From VXYL01 sp965243095 (lineage in GTDB: Bacteria > Pseudomonadota > Gammaproteobacteria > Pseudomonadales > Azotimanducaceae), in NCBI GenBank assembly GCA_965243095.1, contig OZ251530.1, forward strand, positions 1,984,001 through 2,048,000: a stretch of 64,000 bases of DNA, given 5' to 3'. The position numbers were made by a program, and so were the translations under genes. The number at the start of each line of letters is the position of its first letter. Positions within the stretch are counted from its first letter, which is position 1. Shown here piece by piece: positions 59,148 to 64,000 of this stretch. The notes under the pieces are model-generated. The model was not told where the DNA came from, did no database searches, and saw nothing but the letters and a program-made list of their open reading frames with translations.

Positions 59148-61330
59148 ACCACGCCCCTTAGATCGAAGTCCGCCGCCTCGTGGAGTAGCAGCAGCTGGTC
59201 GCCATCGAAACGGCGAACGTCAACGCCTTCCGGGCAGCGTCGGAGGGCGTAGGCCGCTATTTCGTCAGACCGGTAGTTGTTCGTGACGAAGGCGTCCAGC
59301 GCCTCCTTACTGTGCGTCGTGAGGAACACCTGCACGTTGTGTTCGACCGCAAACTCTTGCACGATGCGGGTGAACGCCCTCAATAGCTGCGGGTGAATGG
59401 CGCTCTCAAACTCGTCGATTAGCAAAACGCCACCACGAACATTGGCAAACAGAAGGCCGATCTCGAACACGCGGCGAAGGCCATCGCCGAACGACGAGAG
59501 ATCGGGTGCCCGCTCGAAGTCGGGATGGCTCACCAAGAACCGACGTTGTTCGTCGGCGAGCTCGATGTTGGTCAGCCGCGAGTCGACGTGCTCCTTGATG
59601 AAGGCGATCACCTTCTCTTTGGTCCCAACTTCCAGCGCAGCCTCATTCGCTTTCACTAGGGAATCCGTGCGATTGGCAACGAAGGAGCTGGTGAGCGCAG
59701 ATCGGCATAGCCAGTGGCGGCCCTCGAAGTGGGTCCGGTGGGGCCGGTCGGAGAACAGCGCCACGTCGGCGCTGTGGGTCTGGCCTGCGTACCGTGATTC
59801 AATCAACAGCCTTGTGAGGAACGACGTCTGATCCTTGATGTCGTTGCCGGGGTCGTCGACGCGCCGGCAGGTCAGCGTCGCGGTATTGTCTGGCACCTGA
59901 TCGAAATCTCCGGCAACTTGAATGTGTGGCGGGATTTGCTCCACAAGCCACAGCGGGTTGGGTTCCCCTTCCAAGCGGGCACGCCAGCGCAGCGCGTCGA
60001 ACAGCGCGAGTTCGTCGTTCTGGTGGGCGAGCAGGTGAATCGCCTCCAACACGGAGGTTTTGCCGGCGTTGTTGACCCCGGCGATCAAGTTGACGCGGCG
60101 CAGGTCTTCGAGAACCAAGCCGTTGATGCCGCGATACTCGCCAACGCGAATGGCGGAGAATTGACATTGGGGGAGTTCATTGAACGGCTCCCACGGAAGC
60201 CGCTCGCCGGGCGTGGCTGGCCGCCGCTTGCGCGCGTAGGAGACGCCATGCAACTGCCCTATCAACTGCTCGACTCTGTCCAAGTCTTCCGAGTCCAACT
60301 CGCCCACCTGTCTGTGCAGGCGCTGTATGCCGTCGGCGCAGGAGCGAAAGGCGCGGCCCACTTCCGTCTTGGTCAAGAGGTCGCTGGAGAGCGTCGCTTC
60401 TTGCAGGCTGCGGGTGTCGTCAAGGCGCTCGAGTGCCTTGGGGTCGTCAATCAGCTTGGCCAACTCGCGCACATGACCGATGGTGGTGATGACGGGCGCT
60501 ACGTCCGCACCTACCTGCACACCTTCCTCCTCGTCACCCTCGTCTCCGCCGACGCTGGACATCCAGTTGAACAGGCGATCGAGGTTGTCTTGATGGGCGG
60601 CTTCCTTCGTTGTGTTGTCCCAGCCGAGCCACCTGCGGATTGGCGGCTTGCCCAGCACTTCGCGGAACAGAGTGTACTGATCGGACTGGAACTGGTCGCC
60701 GTAGTCACTCTCTCGATAGGCGTCCACTAGGGCGAGCGTCCTGACGGAGCGGTTGAAGTCCTGCTTGGTCACGCCCAAGGCGCGGCACACGGCATCGGAG
60801 TCACCATCGAATTGCGCGAGCAAGCGCTTCATGGCCAATGCGCGGTTCACAGCCGGCCAGCGCTTCTTGCCGCTGATGTGGTGCAATCCCATCATCACCA
60901 AGTGCTTGCGTTCGTCCGCCGTATCGTGCAAGACCACTGGTAACCGTTTGAAGATCGCCGGATCTAGGCGACCGAGGTCGATGGCACCTTCGTCGTAGCG
61001 CCTCTGCAAGTGCTTGAGCGTGGCGACCCGCCGATTGCCTTCGACGACTAGGAAGCGCCGTTCGTCCTGCCTTTGCACTAGGATGGCGTCGAGATCGAGC
61101 CAGCCGTTTTCCTTGACGCTCTTCACGAGGTCGTCAATGTTCGTTAGGTCGTCTCCTAGCACGAGCTTCATCGTCCGGCGCTGAACGTCGGCCTTGAAGA
61201 CGTCACCCGGTTCGACCGGGCTGTAGTCTCGGTGGTCGGCAAACCGAAAATTGTTTGGGTCAAGGTAGAGACTGGCCAGCGACACGGGCTGTCGCCTACC
61301 ACGGATCTGCTCCAGCTGTTCCTCAGACAT
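59144..61330 (-). CDS. Fusion of ParB-like N-terminal domain and AAA (OLD-type) ATPase
   Basis: The 728-residue protein has a ParB/sulfiredoxin-like domain at residues about 15-110 (FLVVEGNRRVATLKHLQRR; GNRR in place of GERR), a helical region with a HTH-like element (DAVCRALGVTKQDFNRSV, 179-196), and an ABC-class ATPase from about 390: NLIAGVNNAGKTSVLEAIHLL, LSSFGDGLRRVFEIGLLFAN (signature), VLLIDEFESAIHPQLLRAF and VFLTTHSKEALDAFV. ParB domains bind CTP, so the fusion could couple nucleotide and DNA signals to the ATPase. ATG 61330 overlaps the HicB-like stop by 8 bases; upstream in-frame residues up to 61390 are unlikely to be used. With the downstream Toprim protein it forms a PARIS-like pair. 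Confidence 0.9.
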   Translation of the reverse strand: MSEEQLEQIRGRRQPVSLASLYLDPNNFRFADHRDYSPVEPGDVFKADVQRRTMKLVLGDDLTNIDDLVKSVKENGWLDLDAILVQRQDERRFLVVEGNRRVATLKHLQRRYDEGAIDLGRLDPAIFKRLPVVLHDTADERKHLVMMGLHHISGKKRWPAVNRALAMKRLLAQFDGDSDAVCRALGVTKQDFNRSVRTLALVDAYRESDYGDQFQSDQYTLFREVLGKPPIRRWLGWDNTTKEAAHQDNLDRLFNWMSSVGGDEGDEEEGVQVGADVAPVITTIGHVRELAKLIDDPKALERLDDTRSLQEATLSSDLLTKTEVGRAFRSCADGIQRLHRQVGELDSEDLDRVEQLIGQLHGVSYARKRRPATPGERLPWEPFNELPQCQFSAIRVGEYRGINGLVLEDLRRVNLIAGVNNAGKTSVLEAIHLLAHQNDELALFDALRWRARLEGEPNPLWLVEQIPPHIQVAGDFDQVPDNTATLTCRRVDDPGNDIKDQTSFLTRLLIESRYAGQTHSADVALFSDRPHRTHFEGRHWLCRSALTSSFVANRTDSLVKANEAALEVGTKEKVIAFIKEHVDSRLTNIELADEQRRFLVSHPDFERAPDLSSFGDGLRRVFEIGLLFANVRGGVLLIDEFESAIHPQLLRAFTRIVQEFAVEHNVQVFLTTHSKEALDAFVTNNYRSDEIAAYALRRCPEGVDVRRFDGDQLLLLHEAADFDLRGVV

Positions 61331-61520
61331 CGGCTTCCCTCCCCGCTCCATCTTCACACTCCAAGCGGCCTTCCACGGCCTCCCGCACATTTGCCACCAG
61401 GCGCTCGATCGTCTCCCCTTGCGTCATGCAGCCGGGGATGGCCGGCACCTCAGCCCAGTAACCACCTTCTTCGGCGCGATGCAGCACCACCGTCAGTCCA
61501 AGCATGGGTGCGGCTGGCAT
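61323..61520 (-). CDS. HicB-like protein, orphan
   Basis: The 65-residue protein reads MLGLTVVLHRAEEGGYWAEVPAIPGCMTQGETIERLVANVREAVEGRLE, the partial RNase H-like fold of HicB antitoxins, with an acidic tail. The start ATG at 61520 lies two bases after the previous stop. No HicA toxin gene (dsRBD fold) is visible on either side, so it is either a regulator of this operon or a remnant. It overlaps the ATPase gene by 8 bases. Confidence 0.75.
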   Translation of the reverse strand: MPAAPMLGLTVVLHRAEEGGYWAEVPAIPGCMTQGETIERLVANVREAVEGRLECEDGAGREADV

Positions 61521-61522
61521 GG

Positions 61523-61924
61523 CTAGCGGGCGGGTTCCGCGGCGACTCGGCACAAGTCGTAGATCCGGGTGATCGCTTGGCCTAGCCGGCACAACGCCTC
61601 GGGCAGGCGCTCCACGGTGGTGTCCAAGCAGAAGGCGCCTTGGTGTTGCAACAGGCCGCTCTCGGCTACGATGCGCTCCAACAGCGCCCCCCGCGTTCCT
61701 TCCAAGAATGCGTCCACATCGTGATCGTAGCTGATCCGCATCAGCGTGTGGCCCCGGTCGGAAAGGCGAAACCCGCCGGTTGGCCCCGTGGAGATGTGGA
61801 GCGGGAAGCTGTCGCCATCGGGAAACCGAAAGTGCGTGTGCAGCATCAAGTCACCGTCCGGCCGTTGGTCGACCACCACGTCTTGGGGCAAGATCTCCTG
61901 CAACGCTTCGCGATTGATCGTCAT
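61523..61924 (-). CDS. DUF1828-domain protein
   Basis: The 133-residue protein has the DUF1828 pattern: RPDGDLMLHTHFRFPDGDSFPLHISTGPTGGFRLSDRGHTLMRIS, then a helical remainder (ERLPEALCRLGQAITRIYDLCRV). The family is found with toxin-antitoxin and defence genes but has no known activity. It lies in the middle of the restriction operon. Confidence 0.78.
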   Translation of the reverse strand: MTINREALQEILPQDVVVDQRPDGDLMLHTHFRFPDGDSFPLHISTGPTGGFRLSDRGHTLMRISYDHDVDAFLEGTRGALLERIVAESGLLQHQGAFCLDTTVERLPEALCRLGQAITRIYDLCRVAAEPAR

Positions 61925-62021
61925 GGAGCGAGCCTCGGCGCACTCGGCGGATCATCTTCCAGCCGGCTGCGAACCGCCGGATGGTGACGGTGGTTTTCGT
62001 CAAGCAACGCGAGCACGATGT

Positions 62022-62246
62022 TCAGGCCCCAAAGCCAGCGCGATACGTCCGTACCGGCAGGGCATCGACTTCAAGGGTGGCGAGGTCCAAGCGCTTCGCG
62101 GCGTGGTCGATGTCGAACCCCACGACGTCGCCGCTCGCATCGACATCGACGTTGAGGCCGTCAGCGACCTCGCGGGTCTCGACGCCGGGCCCGCTCTTGA
62201 GCTCAACGTAAAGGCTGTCGGTGTCGGCGTAGTAGTGAATCTTCAT
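62022..62246 (-). CDS. DUF2283-domain protein
   Basis: The 74-residue protein reads MKIHYYADTDSLYVELKSGPGVETREVADGLNVDVDASGDVVGFDIDHAAKRLD, matching the short DUF2283 family, whose genes often adjoin DUF4258 toxins. No DUF4258 neighbour is seen. It lies five bases after the restriction subunit's stop and 98 bases before the DUF1828 gene. Confidence 0.8.
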   Translation of the reverse strand: MKIHYYADTDSLYVELKSGPGVETREVADGLNVDVDASGDVVGFDIDHAAKRLDLATLEVDALPVRTYRAGFGA

Positions 62247-62251
62247 CGTTG

Positions 62252-64000
62252 CTAGTGCGCTTCAGCGAGCGCCGCGTCCAAATCCTCCCGCATACTGTAC
62301 ACGTCTCGCAGCTCCACGAACGCCCACCGCCCGTACTCGCCTAGGCGGTTCACGCCGGGCACCCACTGCGTCTCCATCGTCTCCTTCTTCGTCTTGGCGT
62401 CCTCTTGGCGGCGGCCCTTCACTTCCACCACCAGATGCAGGAGATCATCCTCGCCGTGGCCATCGTCGGCCAGCAGGAGGAAGTCTGGCAGGTAGGTGCG
62501 GGCTTCGCCGGCCAGGCGGTAGGGCACGGTGAAGCCGAGGCCTTGGTTCTTCACGTAGGCGCGGACGTTGGGGTGCGCTTCGATGGTGCGGGCGAACTCG
62601 GCTTCCCAGCCGCTGTCGCACACGACGTGGTTCACGTGGCAGCGGCGGGGGTTGGTGCGGTAGGTCTCCTTGGTGGTGGCGAAGTGGACGTCCGCCGTGG
62701 AACCGCGCGGGTTGTACGGGTCCAGCACCACGGTGGCGGGGCGGCGGCCGATGTTCTCGCGCACGATGGCGCGGGTGATGCGTTCGCAGGCGTCGTCGCC
62801 GAGCTGCTTGTAGAGGAGTTGCGCCGGGTGGGTGCCGCCGCGGCACACGAGGTGGCCTCGCAGCCATTGCATGGCGATGCGCTTCAGTTGGCCGAACAGG
62901 TGCAGTTTCGGGCTGCCGTCGGCGTCTTGCCACTTGGTTTCCACTAGGTGCCGGGCGAGGTGGTAGGCCACCGTGGGCAAGCGGGTGGAGGCGGTGTGCG
63001 CCAGCGTCAGCACCACGCTTTCGCCGACGATGCCCTCGTTCAGCGTTTCCGCCGGGCCGACGAGTTCGGGGGTGAGCACCAGCGTGGAATCGTCGTCGAA
63101 GGTCGCCGTCAGGCGTTCTTCCGGGAGTTCCACGCGGTAGCCGGCCACGCGCGGGAAGCGAATCGCGCAGGCGTCGCGGTCGGGGCGCCTGGCCTGCACC
63201 GTGACGGTGTTGCTGGGCGGTTGCGGCTTCACGATGGTGGGTTTGGCGGTGAAGTCGAAGGGGATGCCCAGCACGTCCGCGTACTCCACTTGGAAGCGCC
63301 CGTTCTCGTTCAATTCGTAGGATTGGCGGCGCAGCGCCCGGCCCACCACCTGTTCGCACAGGAGCTGCGTGCCGAAAGCGCGCACGCCCAGCACATGCGT
63401 CACCGTGTTGGCGTCCCAGCCCTCGGTGAGCATGGAGACGGAGACCACGCAGCGCGTCTCGCCGCCGAGCCGGCCGGCCTTGCCGACGGTGTTCATCGCC
63501 TCGCGCAGCAGCTCTTCGTCGGTGAAGTCCTCGGCGCGGCGGCCGAGGCCCGTGCGATCCACCACTTCGCGCCGGAAACGCTCGATCTCGTCCTTGGCGA
63601 AGTCGCGGAAGCGTGCGTCCAACGCGGCGCCGGATTCTAGCTGTTCGCTGTCGATCAGCAGCGTGCGCGGGCGGGGGAGGGCGTTGCCGGCTTCGTTGAA
63701 GTTGCGGAAGAGCGCCAAGCGGCCGGGCACCAGTTCTTGCGAACCGTCCTCCCGTTGCCGCTGGAAGCCGGCGATGTAGTCGTACACCAGCTTGGAGGTG
63801 GCGGTGTTGTTGCAGACCACGATGAAGCACGGCGGCACGTCGATTTTCGCCGCCTGCCATTCGGCGAAAATCCGTTCGTAGTGGCCGTACAATGCTTCCA
63901 AGGCGCTTTGCAGCGGCACCGGCAGCGCCGTTGGATCGAGGGCGGCGCCGGCGCTCCGTCCCTTTCTCGGCATGGCCTTGCCGATGTGCTCCCAAAGGTT
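62252..64000 (-). CDS. Type III restriction endonuclease subunit (Res), C-terminal part
   Basis: The frame is open from the window edge (NLWEHIGKAMPRKGR) to a stop at 62252, at least 582 residues. It contains the second helicase half (CVVSVSMLTEGWDANTVTHVLGVRAFGTQLLCEQVVGRALRR, motifs IV-VI) and a C-terminal PD-(D/E)XK nuclease (YLPDFLLLADDGHGEDDLLHLVVEVKGRRQED: D…ExK). The DEAD-box half lies beyond the window. ATG at 63973 is internal and not the start. The subunit cuts DNA with the Mod subunit at 55477-58260, from which it is separated by five genes, whereas res and mod are normally adjacent. Confidence 0.93.
   Translation of the reverse strand, partial: NLWEHIGKAMPRKGRSAGAALDPTALPVPLQSALEALYGHYERIFAEWQAAKIDVPPCFIVVCNNTATSKLVYDYIAGFQRQREDGSQELVPGRLALFRNFNEAGNALPRPRTLLIDSEQLESGAALDARFRDFAKDEIERFRREVVDRTGLGRRAEDFTDEELLREAMNTVGKAGRLGGETRCVVSVSMLTEGWDANTVTHVLGVRAFGTQLLCEQVVGRALRRQSYELNENGRFQVEYADVLGIPFDFTAKPTIVKPQPPSNTVTVQARRPDRDACAIRFPRVAGYRVELPEERLTATFDDDSTLVLTPELVGPAETLNEGIVGESVVLTLAHTASTRLPTVAYHLARHLVETKWQDADGSPKLHLFGQLKRIAMQWLRGHLVCRGGTHPAQLLYKQLGDDACERITRAIVRENIGRRPATVVLDPYNPRGSTADVHFATTKETYRTNPRRCHVNHVVCDSGWEAEFARTIEAHPNVRAYVKNQGLGFTVPYRLAGEARTYLPDFLLLADDGHGEDDLLHLVVEVKGRRQEDAKTKKETMETQWVPGVNRLGEYGRWAFVELRDVYSMREDLDAALAEAH

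Noticed and set aside
61921..62016. 31-codon minus-strand frame overlapping the DUF1828 start by ATGA
   Set aside because: The overlap is tempting, but the peptide (VLALLDENHRHHPAV…) has no recognisable features and the GTG lacks a ribosome site.

Overview
The window looks like a high-GC (roughly two-thirds G+C) proteobacterial chromosome, most likely a gammaproteobacterium. The minus-strand order dnaX-ybaB-recR-rnd-ycgN, the PspF/PspABC locus with a sigma-54 promoter, and PhoBR support this. Translation often starts at GTG or TTG and ATGA-type stop/start overlaps are common. Ankyrin and leucine-rich repeat proteins and a dense defence locus hint at an environmental or host-associated lineage, but this is inference.

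Layout. 1-11.4 kb: a truncated membrane glycosyltransferase-like gene diverges from an orphan amino-acid-type binding lipoprotein, then folE, a tartrate/malate-type dehydrogenase, a predicted outer-membrane barrel, a four-gene Opp/Dpp ABC operon with no binding protein, and a sodium:solute symporter. 11.4-14.9 kb: a glutathione peroxidase whose catalytic codon is UGA followed by a SECIS-like hairpin, then two intact insertion sequences (ISAs1 and ISKra4 families) sharing one 9-base target. 14.9-27.99 kb: an enolase-superfamily dehydratase with a small partner, a divergent ADP-ribosylglycohydrolase fusion, a LolA-like/FtsX/FtsX/ABC export operon, a GH32-like hydrolase, a Uma2 nuclease and two acyl-CoA dehydrogenases.

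27.98-35.4 kb is accessory: an AAA ATPase/PIN pair, a decayed duplicate of the ycgN 5' end, a very large leucine-rich-repeat surface protein whose start codon is followed by an out-of-frame run of 12 C, and a low-GC membrane protein. 35.4-44.6 kb is core: dnaX-ybaB-recR-rnd-ycgN, a glycerophosphodiesterase, pspABC/pspF and a polyprenyl synthase. 44.6-55.3 kb holds an ankyrin protein, three tandem paralogues of unknown function, a ComEA-like protein, an AAA/PD-(D/E)XK protein and the fossil of a second copy, a dienelactone hydrolase, phoBR with a Pho box, and a copper amine oxidase.

55.4-64.0 kb is one minus-strand defence operon: a type III restriction subunit (cut by the window edge), a DUF2283 protein, a DUF1828 protein, an orphan HicB-like protein, a ParB-AAA fusion ATPase, a Toprim nuclease-like protein and the type III methyltransferase. 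Adjacent ends overlap, so an ATPase/Toprim module is translationally wired into a type III restriction-modification system; this is the best candidate for an undescribed system. The other strong findings are the selenoprotein peroxidase and the contingency tract on the repeat protein. Two families of dispersed palindromes punctuate the window, one copy even supplying the stop codon of a gene.
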